64,000 nt of DNA from CAWEFA01 sp963808135. Its GTDB lineage: Bacteria; Bacteroidota; Bacteroidia; Bacteroidales; DTGW01. Where the stretch lies: positions 18,905 to 82,904 of the forward strand of contig CAWEFA010000078.1 in NCBI GenBank assembly GCA_963808135.1, given 5' to 3'. The notes below the pieces were generated by a model. It had not been told where the DNA came from and made no database searches. It was given only the letters and a program-made list of their open reading frames with translations. Below, piece after piece: positions 21,814 to 31,539 of the stretch. The first letter of the stretch is position 1. Each line of letters opens with the position of its first letter. The position numbers and the translations under genes are program-made.

Positions 21814-22009
21814 CAATAGAATTTAACATATTGATTTGTCTTCTGCTTTCTGGCTCAAAGCAAGATGAATTCTAACGCCACAAAATAGCAAAAAGTGTTG
21901 AACTTTACTATTATAAGGAATTTTTGAAATTTTTATCTTTTATTCCTTTGTCTTTTGTATATGAAGTTTCTAAATTATAACTTTACCGCTTCATTTTTGA
22001 GGAATATAA

Positions 22010-23197
22010 ATGTTAGCATATTTCAAGAAATTTAAATTCTTTATAAGAATTCTAATTTATAGCAGTTTTAATTTTTGGTTTGATCTCATTTCTATTCTCA
22101 TTATCTTCAGATCTGTTAGAAATATTTCAAAAAATTTTAATCAACAAAAAACAATAGGAATTATTTCAGACTGTTACTTACCACGTATTGAAAAAATAGC
22201 ATATGGATTATCCAAATCCGGGTACAACATAATATTGTTTTGTAAAGATTCAAAACACTTTAGTAAAACTTTCTCTCAGATATTTACTTATAGAAGCCCA
22301 ATGAAAGCCCACTGGCTTGCAAAACAGTTCAAGCCAATGGTATATCATATATTTTCAAGTTGGAATTTCGATACTTCATATTCTATAATAAAAAATAAAC
22401 AACATCTGCCTTTGATTATATTCGATGATTATGATGTAATGGCTGGTATGGTTTTTAATGAATTTGCGAAAAAAAGGTATCCCGGGCAGTTAAGAAAAGA
22501 AAGAATGTGTCTTGAAAATGCTGACGGCCTTTGTTGTAGAAGTTTGGAAACACAATATGCTAAAAGATACCTAAATTACAATTATAAGGCGAAACGTATT
22601 TTTTTCCCGGAGTACATTTGGTCTCAGCCCCTAAAAAATAATTCCGAATCATCTGTAAATAAAAAAACGCTACTTTATATTGGAAACATAGATCAAAGTC
22701 TTACAACCATTGTTTTGTCATTAAAGACTATTGGCTGGACTCTTGATATTTATCCGGCGCATATAGTAAAAACGGATAAATTTAGTTTCCCGGATAATGT
22801 GATCGTTCACAAAACCATCAATCCAAAAGATTTGATATTTACTATAAGTCAATACAATGTTGCCATTCAATTTCCAAGTAAAATAATCAGTCAAAATAAA
22901 AAAATATACACTATCCATAAAGATTATTATTCCGCTTCTGGAAAGGTTTTCGACTATATCGAGGCCGGCCTGAAAGTTCTTATATCGGACGAAATCCATC
23001 AGAAGTGGTTATTAAAACGTTATGGTGCAGCAATTGAAATTGATGAACTAAACCCACTTGAAGATATTGTAAAAAAACTTTCTACTTTTGATATTCATGA
23101 TGCAACAGAAAATAAAACATTTGTAAGTACAGATTATTTAAATATAGAAAAACAGATAACCCGTTTGATTGTTTTTTATAATAATCTGACTGAGTAA
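22010..23197 (+). CDS. Glycosyltransferase-like protein (GT-B type, uncertain family)
   Basis: 395 residues. An N-terminal hydrophobic stretch (about 10-40) is followed by a Rossmann-like start (KTIGIISDCYLPRIEKIAYGLSKSG) and a C-terminal segment KVFDYIEAGLKVLISDE that resembles the donor-binding helix of GT-B enzymes. Low GC and its place as first gene of the polysaccharide locus support a role in surface glycan assembly. The sugar and acceptor cannot be inferred. Confidence 0.6.
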   Translation: MLAYFKKFKFFIRILIYSSFNFWFDLISILIIFRSVRNISKNFNQQKTIGIISDCYLPRIEKIAYGLSKSGYNIILFCKDSKHFSKTFSQIFTYRSPMKAHWLAKQFKPMVYHIFSSWNFDTSYSIIKNKQHLPLIIFDDYDVMAGMVFNEFAKKRYPGQLRKERMCLENADGLCCRSLETQYAKRYLNYNYKAKRIFFPEYIWSQPLKNNSESSVNKKTLLYIGNIDQSLTTIVLSLKTIGWTLDIYPAHIVKTDKFSFPDNVIVHKTINPKDLIFTISQYNVAIQFPSKIISQNKKIYTIHKDYYSASGKVFDYIEAGLKVLISDEIHQKWLLKRYGAAIEIDELNPLEDIVKKLSTFDIHDATENKTFVSTDYLNIEKQITRLIVFYNNLTE

Positions 23198-23252
23198 GAT
23201 TATTTTGAATGATGAAAGAACTTAAACTCATTGAAAAAATGATTCATTTGAA

Positions 23253-23318
23253 ATGACGCTTCCTGTAAAGTTGGGAGCTAACATTACAATACAAAATTAT
23301 ATTTATAATATTCCGTAA
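23253..23318 (+). pseudogene. Short remnant resembling a hexapeptide-repeat acyltransferase
   Basis: A 21-codon reading frame whose PVKLGANITIQN segment looks like the repeat region of left-handed beta-helix acetyltransferases. It has no complete domain. It sits in the gap between a glycosyltransferase and a methyltransferase gene, where gene-scale gain and loss is common. It may be a relic, or chance. Confidence 0.25.
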
Positions 23319-23349
23319 TATTACATAAGGGTCAACTTTTTAAAATGCG

Positions 23350-24237
23350 ATGAAAGAAGAATATTCAGTTAAAACAAAAGAAGAAGCATTATATTTTAAT
23401 CGAAAAGTTTATAATGGTGATTTTGGTTCAAATTATGACAAAACGCATAGTTTAAAATATACACATTATAGCCAAAGAATCTTTCAAAAGAATGTCAAAG
23501 ACATTATTGATAATCTCAGGAAGGCTAAGAATAGCCTAAACCTTATTGATATAGGCACCGGAACAGGGTCTCTATCATTGAATTATTATAAAAATATCAA
23601 GCCTTCAGATACGGTGACAAATGTTGACATTTCGAAAAAAATGATAGAACTCTTGAAATTGAAACTGACTCAGGAACAAATAAACCAGAGCATATTTGTT
23701 ATCGATGACGCTTACACTTTCCTTGCTAAATCTCAATTGAATTTTGATTTAATAGGTTTTGCAGGTGCATTACACCACTTCTATGACTACGAGAAAGTGA
23801 TTGATATGGCTTGCAAAAATCTGAAACCATTCGGTTACTTATATATAGCGTTAGAACCGAAAATGAGCAATAACTACATTGAAAAAACCGTTATAAATTA
23901 TGAACATATTATTCAACGGTATAAGAAACGCCAGTTCAGTTTTACCCGTTGTATTATAAAAATTTTATATAATCCTTTTCATTTTTTAAACAATTGGTTT
24001 TTGGGTAAAAGCGTTCAAGTTGATGTTCCGAATAGCAATCCTGACTTGGAAAAGTCTGAAGTTGTTACTTCTGGACTCGACCTTTATAGAGTGAAAGAAA
24101 TATTAAAAACTAATGAACTCAGAATTATTAAACTTAGCAGCGGACCGGGTTATACTCATGTTTTCACTTATAGGTTAATGAATTTATTTAAGATTAACAG
24201 TCATTTTCAGTTAATTGCCCAAAAAGAAGCTGTTTAA
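23350..24237 (+). CDS. Class I SAM-dependent methyltransferase
   Basis: 295 residues. Motif I is NLIDIGTGTGSLSLNY, followed by TNVDISKKMIELLK for the acidic ribose-binding residue and GFAGALHHFYDYEKV as the post-motif region of the methyltransf_11/25 class. The C-terminal third is extended. In this locus it would methylate a glycan, lipid or nucleotide-sugar; the acceptor is unknown. The next methyltransferase gene starts 18 bp downstream. Confidence 0.8.
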   Translation: MKEEYSVKTKEEALYFNRKVYNGDFGSNYDKTHSLKYTHYSQRIFQKNVKDIIDNLRKAKNSLNLIDIGTGTGSLSLNYYKNIKPSDTVTNVDISKKMIELLKLKLTQEQINQSIFVIDDAYTFLAKSQLNFDLIGFAGALHHFYDYEKVIDMACKNLKPFGYLYIALEPKMSNNYIEKTVINYEHIIQRYKKRQFSFTRCIIKILYNPFHFLNNWFLGKSVQVDVPNSNPDLEKSEVVTSGLDLYRVKEILKTNELRIIKLSSGPGYTHVFTYRLMNLFKINSHFQLIAQKEAV

Positions 24238-24255
24238 AATTTTAATTAGCAAGAA

Positions 24256-24972
24256 ATGAAAACTAAAAGCATGGGTTTAAATACAAAGAACCATTGGGAA
24301 AGGATTGGAAAGAGAACCTGGAAAGACTATAAATGGATATTAAACCATTGTATAAAATATTACGATTCAGATGAACCATTTGAAACCCTTGTGGACATTG
24401 GCTGTGGCAATGGAGAATTTCTCGAGACTTGTGTCCATTTTGGATTAAATGCAATCGGTATAGAAGCTGAAAAAGATGCTCTTATTACCTGCAAAAATAA
24501 AGGCTTGTCAGTCATTGCCCTGGATTTGACTTCACAAACTTATCCAATACCTGATAATAGTGCCTCAGTTGTTACATGCAGCCAATTATTAGAGCATTTA
24601 GGTAAAGAAGATGGTATCCATTTATTAAATGAAATTTATAGAATATTGAAAGTTAACGGGATAGTTTTGATATATTCACCAAGTTTTTATAATATATCAG
24701 GTAGAACTATGCCTTTTCATTTACACTGCTGGAAACCAAAAGAATTAGAAATCGAATTGATTAAGATTGGTTATAAAAATTTAAAATTTTTATTTGTTCC
24801 AATGCACTGGGCTCATTTATTAAAATATAAACCGGACCGGTACAACAGATTGACAAGAAAAAAACCAAATTGGTTGGGAAAATTTTTATCAATTTCAATA
24901 TCCGGATTGTATTTTCTGACTAAAGCGAAAATATTATCAGGCAATACAGGTTATATTGGATACAAAAAGTAA
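24256..24972 (+). CDS. Class I SAM-dependent methyltransferase
   Basis: 238 residues. Motif I LVDIGCGNGEFLE, an acidic AIGIEAEKDAL segment, and VTCSQLLEHLGKEDG, typical of methyltransf_11 enzymes that act on polyprenyl-linked or sugar substrates. It follows another methyltransferase with 18 bp between them, so two methylation steps may act on the same surface glycan. Confidence 0.8.
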   Translation: MKTKSMGLNTKNHWERIGKRTWKDYKWILNHCIKYYDSDEPFETLVDIGCGNGEFLETCVHFGLNAIGIEAEKDALITCKNKGLSVIALDLTSQTYPIPDNSASVVTCSQLLEHLGKEDGIHLLNEIYRILKVNGIVLIYSPSFYNISGRTMPFHLHCWKPKELEIELIKIGYKNLKFLFVPMHWAHLLKYKPDRYNRLTRKKPNWLGKFLSISISGLYFLTKAKILSGNTGYIGYKK

Positions 24973-25081
24973 AGAATATTCTATAATTTTAATGACCTAA
25001 CTGAAATATTTTTTCTGATTATATTGATTATTATGAATTTATAATGTTTAATTTCGGTTAAAGTAAAAAAATAATTATATA

Positions 25082-26071
25082 ATGAAAGCTATAGTAACAG
25101 GAGGTTGCGGTTTTATTGGGAGCCATCTTACTGAGATGCTGTTAAACGATAACCATGAAGTTATTGTTATCGATAACCTTTCGACAGGCAGGTTATTAAA
25201 TATTCAACATTTACAAAATTTTAAATCTCTTAAGTTTGTTGAAGTTGATGTAGCTGATTTTCAAAAGATAGAACCATATTTTAAAAAAGTTGATTGGATA
25301 TTTCATTTAGCCGCTTTGGCAGATATAGTACCTTCAATTGAACAGCCTCTAGCTTATCACCATTCAAATGTAAATGGAACCATCTCTGTTTTAGAAGCAT
25401 CAAGAAAAAACAATATTAAACATTTGATTTATGCTGCATCATCCTCATGCTATGGAATTCCCAAAGTGTATCCTACCCCCGAAAAGAGTTCTATTAGTCC
25501 GCAATATCCTTATGCATTAACCAAAAATCTTGGTGAACAATATGTGATGTTTTGGAACAAGTTATACAAGTTACCTGCAACATCATTAAGATTTTTCAAT
25601 GTCTATGGTCCAAGATCGAGGACATCAGGAACTTATGGCGCAGTATTTGGAGTATTTCTGGCACAAAAGCTTAATAATAAACCATTTACTGTTATCGGCG
25701 ATGGTTCCCAGACACGTGACTTTACCTATGTTACTGACATTGCTTCTGCATGTATCGCAGCTTCGAAAAGCAATAACGCTATCGGACAAATAATGAATGT
25801 TGGTAGTGGCAATACTTACAGTATAAATTTGCTCACTAAATTACTTGGAGGAGAAGTAATCTATATTAAAAAACGGCCTGGAGAACCCGATTGCACATTT
25901 GCCGATATTTCAAAAATAAAAAAGGTGCTTGACTGGAAACCTGAGGTGACTTTTGAACAAGGTGTAAAAAATATGCTTGATAATATTAATTACTGGCGGG
26001 AAGCGCCATTGTGGAATCCTGCAAATATTGAAGTTGCGACCCAAGACTGGTTTAAGTATTTAGGAAAGTAG
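25082..26071 (+). CDS. NAD-dependent epimerase/dehydratase (nucleotide-sugar)
   Basis: 329 residues of the extended SDR family. GGCGFIGSH binds NAD, SSSCYG carries the catalytic Ser, and YPYALTK the Tyr-Lys pair; RFFNVYGPRS is the substrate loop typical of UDP/ADP-sugar epimerases. The stop is 4 bp before the nucleotidyltransferase-kinase gene, and a SIS isomerase follows. With these it could supply a heptose-like nucleotide sugar. Confidence 0.85.
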   Translation: MKAIVTGGCGFIGSHLTEMLLNDNHEVIVIDNLSTGRLLNIQHLQNFKSLKFVEVDVADFQKIEPYFKKVDWIFHLAALADIVPSIEQPLAYHHSNVNGTISVLEASRKNNIKHLIYAASSSCYGIPKVYPTPEKSSISPQYPYALTKNLGEQYVMFWNKLYKLPATSLRFFNVYGPRSRTSGTYGAVFGVFLAQKLNNKPFTVIGDGSQTRDFTYVTDIASACIAASKSNNAIGQIMNVGSGNTYSINLLTKLLGGEVIYIKKRPGEPDCTFADISKIKKVLDWKPEVTFEQGVKNMLDNINYWREAPLWNPANIEVATQDWFKYLGK

Positions 26072-26075
26072 ATAA

Positions 26076-27602
26076 ATGAAAAATAAGATTGTTACTTTAA
26101 ATGAGCTTGAAGAAATTTCTAAAAAGCTTAAAAAACAAGGATTAAAGATTGTTCATTGCCATGGAGTCTTTGATTTAATACATCCTGGACACATAAAACA
26201 TTTTGAAGCTGCTAAAAAATTTGGAGACTATCTAATTGTTACATTAACCGCAGATAAATATGTTAATAAAGGTCCTGGCAGACCAGTATTCAATGAAGTT
26301 TTAAGAGCCGAGACGATTGCTGCATTGCAAATAATAGACTTTGTTTCAATTGTTCATCATTCTCTTGCATTGACTGCCATAGAAGCAATAAAACCAGATT
26401 TTTATATTAAGGGTCAGGAGTATAAAAATTCTGAAGATGATATTACGGGTGGAATAATTGATGAGAGAAAAAAAGTTGAGGAATTTGGTGGAAAATTAGC
26501 ATTTACGGAAGAGGTTGTTTTTAGTTCAAGCAAATTAATAAATCGCTTCATTGACAATACAAATGAAAATGTAAAAGATTATCTAAAACAAACAAGGGAA
26601 AAAGTAAGTTTTGATAAATTAATAACAGATTTCGAAATGATTTCAAAACTTAAAGTTGCCATTATAGGTGAAATAATACTGGACGAATATATATTTGTCA
26701 CGCCTTTAGGTAAAGCCTCCAAATCAACAACTATTACAGCCAAAAGATTAAACGGCGAATTATATGCAGGGGGAGTACTGGCAGTAGCGAACCATGTCTC
26801 TAATTTTGTACAGGAAGTTAAGTTAATATCAACTTATGGATTAAATTTTGGCAAAAATTATCTGAGCTTTATTAAAAGTAAACTCAATTCCAATATTAAA
26901 TTTGAAGGAATATTTACTCCTGATCGACCTACTATCTTAAAAAGAAGATATGTTGATAACACATTTAAGCATAAAATATTTGAAATAACAGAAATTGATG
27001 ATATTCCGTTGAATTCTGAAATCAATGAGCAGTTTATAAATAAATTAAAAGATATTGAAAAAAAATATGATTTATTGATAATTGCTGATTTTGGGCATGG
27101 TATGATTAACAATGATTTGGTAAATATTTTAACTAAAAAAGAGATGTTTATTTCTGTTAATGCTCAAACTAATAGTGCAAATAATGGTTTTAACCTGCTC
27201 TTAAAATATTCGAATTGCGATTACTTTTCAATTGATGAAAATGAAGCAAGATTAGCGACCCATGATAAATATACTGATATTGATTTATTGCTTAATCAGC
27301 TTATAAAGAAAACACATGCAAATATTGCTTCTATAACCTTGGGAGTCATGGGTACAATGGTTGGTGAGAAAAGTAATACTTTTTCTATTGCCCCGGTTTT
27401 ATCAAATGAAGTAGTAGATACTATTGGTGCAGGGGATGCTTATCTTTCCATTACATCATTAATGGCAAAAAACGGCAATACCCCTGACGAAATTGCTTTC
27501 GTTGGTAATGCAGTAGGAGCTATGGCCGTGAGGATTCTTGGGAATAAATCATATATCGAAAAAGTACCCTTATTAAAATATCTCAAAACATTGCTAACCT
27601 AA
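26076..27602 (+). CDS. Bifunctional sugar nucleotidyltransferase / PfkB-type kinase (HldE-like, domains in reversed order)
   Basis: 508 residues. The N-terminal half (about 1-165) is an RfaE2-type nucleotidyltransferase (IVHCHGVFDLIHPGHIKHF). The C-terminal half (about 185-508) is a PfkB/ribokinase-type kinase with a GGVLAVANH substrate region and the DTIGAGDAY catalytic motif. Classical HldE has the kinase first, so this order is swapped. Reaction inferred: phosphorylation and nucleotidyl transfer on a heptose phosphate. It is closely packed with an epimerase upstream and a SIS isomerase downstream, mirroring the ADP-heptose pathway without GmhB. Confidence 0.85.
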   Translation: MKNKIVTLNELEEISKKLKKQGLKIVHCHGVFDLIHPGHIKHFEAAKKFGDYLIVTLTADKYVNKGPGRPVFNEVLRAETIAALQIIDFVSIVHHSLALTAIEAIKPDFYIKGQEYKNSEDDITGGIIDERKKVEEFGGKLAFTEEVVFSSSKLINRFIDNTNENVKDYLKQTREKVSFDKLITDFEMISKLKVAIIGEIILDEYIFVTPLGKASKSTTITAKRLNGELYAGGVLAVANHVSNFVQEVKLISTYGLNFGKNYLSFIKSKLNSNIKFEGIFTPDRPTILKRRYVDNTFKHKIFEITEIDDIPLNSEINEQFINKLKDIEKKYDLLIIADFGHGMINNDLVNILTKKEMFISVNAQTNSANNGFNLLLKYSNCDYFSIDENEARLATHDKYTDIDLLLNQLIKKTHANIASITLGVMGTMVGEKSNTFSIAPVLSNEVVDTIGAGDAYLSITSLMAKNGNTPDEIAFVGNAVGAMAVRILGNKSYIEKVPLLKYLKTLLT

Positions 27603-27609
27603 TATTACA

Positions 27610-28179
27610 ATGATTGAAAAATACCTGGCATTATTTAATGATCTTATAAAAAGCATTGTTATTAGCAACAATGATGGGAAAACATTAAACTCAGAAAGTG
27701 CAATAAGCATTATCTCTAACGAATTTAATAAAATTAAAATAATAAATGGGACATTGTACCTCATAGGAAATGGAGGCAGCAGTGGTATCGCTTCACATGC
27801 TTCGGTTGATTTACTGAACACCTGTAAAATTAAAGCTTACCCATTAACAGATAATAGCCAACTTACCTGTTTTGCCAATGATTTTGGCTATGAAAATGTT
27901 TATAGTAAACTACTAGAAAATGTTTTAACTTCAAATGATATTTTAATTGCAATAAGCAGTTCGGGCTCGTCTAAAAATATTATAAATGCAGCAAATATAG
28001 CCCATCAAAAAAACACATTTATTTTAACCCTTTCAGGCTTTAAACCCGATAACCCACTCAGGCAATATGGAAATATTAATATTTGGCTTAATTCAAATCA
28101 TTACGGAATGGTTGAAATCGGGCATGCATTAATTTTGCATTATATTACAGATAGTTTTTCTAATTTATCTTTGATTTAA
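27610..28179 (+). CDS. SIS-domain phosphosugar isomerase (GmhA-like)
   Basis: 189 residues. LIGNGGSSGIASHASVDL and AISSSGSSKNIINAA are the two phosphosugar-binding Ser-rich loops of SIS isomerases; the layout fits sedoheptulose-7-phosphate isomerase (GmhA). It begins 7 bp after the nucleotidyltransferase-kinase gene. Together with that gene and the epimerase it would provide an activated heptose for the surface polysaccharide. Substrate is inferred, not shown. Confidence 0.8.
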   Translation: MIEKYLALFNDLIKSIVISNNDGKTLNSESAISIISNEFNKIKIINGTLYLIGNGGSSGIASHASVDLLNTCKIKAYPLTDNSQLTCFANDFGYENVYSKLLENVLTSNDILIAISSSGSSKNIINAANIAHQKNTFILTLSGFKPDNPLRQYGNINIWLNSNHYGMVEIGHALILHYITDSFSNLSLI

Positions 28180-28329
28180 TGTGCAATAAATTTCGGTAAG
28201 AGGTTTATGTACACAATGGAAACTCTACAATTATGCATTATTTAACTGCGAAATTATCTTTACTAGAAAACCATTTAAGCACATGACAAATATAATCAAT
28301 CCGGAAAATCAAAAGAATAGCATTATTTT

Positions 28330-29826
28330 ATGTTAAGTAACATCAAGTCGGTTTTAAAAAACACCTTTATATATGGCTTAGGCAACTTATCGACTAAGAT
28401 AATAGGACTAATTTTATTGCCGCTGTATTCTACACATTTAAGTATTGAGGAATACGGAGTAATGAGTTTATTAGAAGTTTCATCACAGATATTGGTTGCC
28501 CTATTTGGTTTGGCGCTTTTCCAGGCTTTTTTCAGATGGTATTTTGACAAAAACTATATTGAAAAACGAAATTCGATTTTTTATACCACACTAATTTCTC
28601 TTGGCTTTTTGGCATTATGCATGGTTATTGGCCTTTCTTTTTTCTCAGGAAAATTCTCAATAATATTACTTAATTCAGCGCAATATTCATTTATTATTAA
28701 ACTTATGATTGTATCGGCCGGTTTGGATATTATTTTCCAGTCGCCTAATACGCTTATAAGGCTGCAGGAGAAACCAATATTATTTTCTACTGCCAATATT
28801 ATTAAATTGGTTACAAGTTTAATGCTTACTTTGCTGTTTTTACTTCATTATAAACAAAAAATTGAAGGCATATACAAAGCTCAGTTAATAGGACAAATAA
28901 TTTACTTACTATACCTTTCACGCTATATCCTGAAAAATATTACTCCGATTTTTGAAAAGACGATACTTTATGAAATGCTTTCATTCAGTTTTCCGTTGAT
29001 GTTTTCAACAATTGCAGCCATAGTTTTAAATATGTCCGACAGGTATATATTATCATTCTTTGGAACGATGAAAGATGTTGGGCAATATTCACTGGGTTAT
29101 AAAATGGCAAATACAATTTCTGTTTTTATTCTTGGTTCAATAAATATGGCATTGACTCCAATGATTTATAAAATGATAGATGCCCCAAACAGGATGCGCT
29201 TTTACTCAAAATTGATGACTTATTACGCATTTGGCCTTATTATTGTTATTCTTGGAATGTCTTTTTTTGGAAAAGAAATTATAAAATTCTTTGCAAGAAA
29301 TCCTAATTATTGGAACTCATACAAAGTTATACCCATCATATCATTTGCAATTTTGTTTACCATGCTCAAAGATACCTCTATGACTGGATTGCAGATAATG
29401 AAGAAATCAAAAATTATAGCAACAATAGTAATAACGGTCTCTTTCCTGAACATAATCCTTGATATTGTTTTTATTTCTCTTTTTAAAACAATTGGGGCTG
29501 CGTATGCCACGCTTGCCTCACAATTAATATATTTTGTACTGATTTTATTTTTTGCACAAAGGGTATATCCAATTCCTTACGAATTGCTAAAAATATTTAA
29601 AATGATAATTCTGGGTATAATTCTATATGTCTTAGCTTCGTTTACAAATGATTATTCGCTGATAATAAGGTTAACGGTTAAATCGTTTCTGATACTAACA
29701 TATCCAGCGATTTTATACTTTTTCAGGTTTTACGAACCTATTGAAATTGATAGGATTAAGGGCGCTATTAACAAATGGAGAGACCCAGGTACCTGGAAAA
29801 CATTAATTAAAAAAATACAGTTATAA
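28330..29826 (+). CDS. Oligosaccharide flippase, Wzx/MATE-like
   Basis: 498 residues with about 12-14 hydrophobic segments. The start (NTFIYGLGNLSTKIIGLILLP) is the typical polysaccharide biosynthesis/MVF opening. It should move lipid-linked repeat units across the inner membrane. I find no Wzy polymerase in the window, so polymerisation, if any, is done elsewhere or by another route. Confidence 0.88.
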   Translation: MLSNIKSVLKNTFIYGLGNLSTKIIGLILLPLYSTHLSIEEYGVMSLLEVSSQILVALFGLALFQAFFRWYFDKNYIEKRNSIFYTTLISLGFLALCMVIGLSFFSGKFSIILLNSAQYSFIIKLMIVSAGLDIIFQSPNTLIRLQEKPILFSTANIIKLVTSLMLTLLFLLHYKQKIEGIYKAQLIGQIIYLLYLSRYILKNITPIFEKTILYEMLSFSFPLMFSTIAAIVLNMSDRYILSFFGTMKDVGQYSLGYKMANTISVFILGSINMALTPMIYKMIDAPNRMRFYSKLMTYYAFGLIIVILGMSFFGKEIIKFFARNPNYWNSYKVIPIISFAILFTMLKDTSMTGLQIMKKSKIIATIVITVSFLNIILDIVFISLFKTIGAAYATLASQLIYFVLILFFAQRVYPIPYELLKIFKMIILGIILYVLASFTNDYSLIIRLTVKSFLILTYPAILYFFRFYEPIEIDRIKGAINKWRDPGTWKTLIKKIQL

Positions 29827-30008
29827 TTTATTTTGGAAAACAAATTATTGGTTTTGAAAACTTTTAGTAATTTAAAGCATTTGATGGTTTTATACCTTTT
29901 GGTAATAGAAGAGCTTCAGATTTTTTTTGTAAAAAAATATTAGAAATTTTACAAACAATGTGAATATTAAATTTTGAAAATCGGTTTCATCGTGAAATGG
30001 AATTTTAG

Positions 30009-30179
30009 ACATATTTTTTTATTTGCAATCATAATCCGATTATCGATGGAACCATTCGCAGTACTTGTTTAGCAGCAATTTTTATTTTTATTGTTATTGG
30101 TCTTAAAGTTTCAGATGATTTAAATGTCACATTTTTTTCAATGGTCAGAAAAGCAGGTGAACTTTTTAAAAAGATTTAA
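30009..30179 (+). pseudogene. Possible remnant of a membrane protein C-terminus
   Basis: The 423-bp gap 29827-30249 has no intact gene. One frame is open from 30009 to a TAA at 30177 with no start: a hydrophobic stretch (CLAAIFIFIVIGLKV) followed by a basic tail (RKAGELFKKI). It resembles the end of a membrane protein, perhaps a flippase or polymerase, but this may also be chance in AT-rich DNA. Confidence 0.25.
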
Positions 30180-30249
30180 CAAATGATTTACAAGCTAATT
30201 AAAAAGCCAGCTTTCACAAAAAAGGTTTAATCCAAAATATTATAAATTA

Positions 30250-31470
30250 ATGACATATCGATTTGTCAAAATATCGAATTACTATAATGATTTATTAAGG
30301 AGTTATTATCAGAATAATCCGGAATTAATTAATTTCTCATATCAACAACAATATGACCATTTCATGAAACAGGATTTTGGTTGGTCGGATTATTTTAAAA
30401 TACATTTGAATAATATTGGCGTTGAAGCATACGAAATTATTGGTAATGGAAGCCAAATGCAAAAAGCCTGGGCAAAAGAACATGGATTTGAATATAATAA
30501 TGAGCTTATTATACAACAATTAAAAATATACAACCCCGATGTTCTTCTGGTTCACGATTTTAATATGCTTACTCCAGCTTATATCAGGAGATTAAAAAAC
30601 GAATTACCAAATCTCAAGCAATTAATTGGTTATTGTTGTTCACCATTTTCAAAAGACAACCTGGAAGTATTCAGATGCTATAATTATATTCTTACTTGTT
30701 CCCCATTGTTTGCAGGTATATTCGAGGAAAACAATATTAAATGCTACTTATTTCCACATGGTTTTGAAAGTTCACTTGCCGAAAAGGTTTCAAAAACCGA
30801 CAGTTCAAAGGAAACAGATTTTATTTTTATTGGTTCGTTTATTCAAAGTTCAGATTATCATGATGAAAGAATAAAAATTATTGAAAGCTTAATTAAAGAA
30901 AAAATTGAATTGCAAATTTATTCGAATATAAAAGATGAAAAAAATGCCAATTTAATATTGAGACAAGTGGATTATATGATTGCACAAATATTAAAGAAGC
31001 TTAAATTACAATCGATCGGACAAAACATTCAGTTAATTAATAAAGCAATGACTCTTAATGCTATGCCAAAGAAAAGCAGGTTCTCTAATACTTTTTTAAG
31101 CAAAGTGATAAAACAACCATTATACGGACTGCAAATGCTAAATGCAATTGCCGGGGCAAAAATCGGATTTAATATTCACGGTGGGATTGCTGGGAATTAT
31201 GCAGCCAATATAAGAATGTTTGAAGTTACGGGTGCAGGCACTTTACTTTTAACAGATCACAAAAAAAACATCCGTGATTTTTTTGAGCCCGATTATGAAA
31301 TAATAACTTATAGCTCTTTTGAAGAGTGTATTGAAAAAGTCAGGTGGTTGCTCAATAACCCGGATAAAACAAATGCAATTTCGAAGGCCGGTCAATTAAG
31401 ATGTTTGAAAGATCATAGCATTAAGAACAGGGTAGAACTACTTCACGAAATTATAAAGGGCAATTTTTAA
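30250..31470 (+). CDS. Glycosyltransferase, CgeB/GT1-like
   Basis: 406 residues. The N-terminal part carries PDVLLVHDFNMLTPAYI; the C-terminal part has GFNIHGGIAGNYAANIRMFEVTGAGTLLLTD and NIRDFFEPDYEIITYSSFEE, the layout of the glycosyl transferases group 1_2 (CgeB) family, which use a GT-B fold. Likely cytosolic or membrane-associated, adding a sugar to the lipid-linked unit. Specificity is unknown. Confidence 0.75.
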   Translation: MTYRFVKISNYYNDLLRSYYQNNPELINFSYQQQYDHFMKQDFGWSDYFKIHLNNIGVEAYEIIGNGSQMQKAWAKEHGFEYNNELIIQQLKIYNPDVLLVHDFNMLTPAYIRRLKNELPNLKQLIGYCCSPFSKDNLEVFRCYNYILTCSPLFAGIFEENNIKCYLFPHGFESSLAEKVSKTDSSKETDFIFIGSFIQSSDYHDERIKIIESLIKEKIELQIYSNIKDEKNANLILRQVDYMIAQILKKLKLQSIGQNIQLINKAMTLNAMPKKSRFSNTFLSKVIKQPLYGLQMLNAIAGAKIGFNIHGGIAGNYAANIRMFEVTGAGTLLLTDHKKNIRDFFEPDYEIITYSSFEECIEKVRWLLNNPDKTNAISKAGQLRCLKDHSIKNRVELLHEIIKGNF

Positions 31471-31539
31471 TTTTAACTTGTTTGTTATAAATTGTAAAAT
31501 TTGCAATTCTGTTACAAACAAATAAAGGAGAAATAACAA

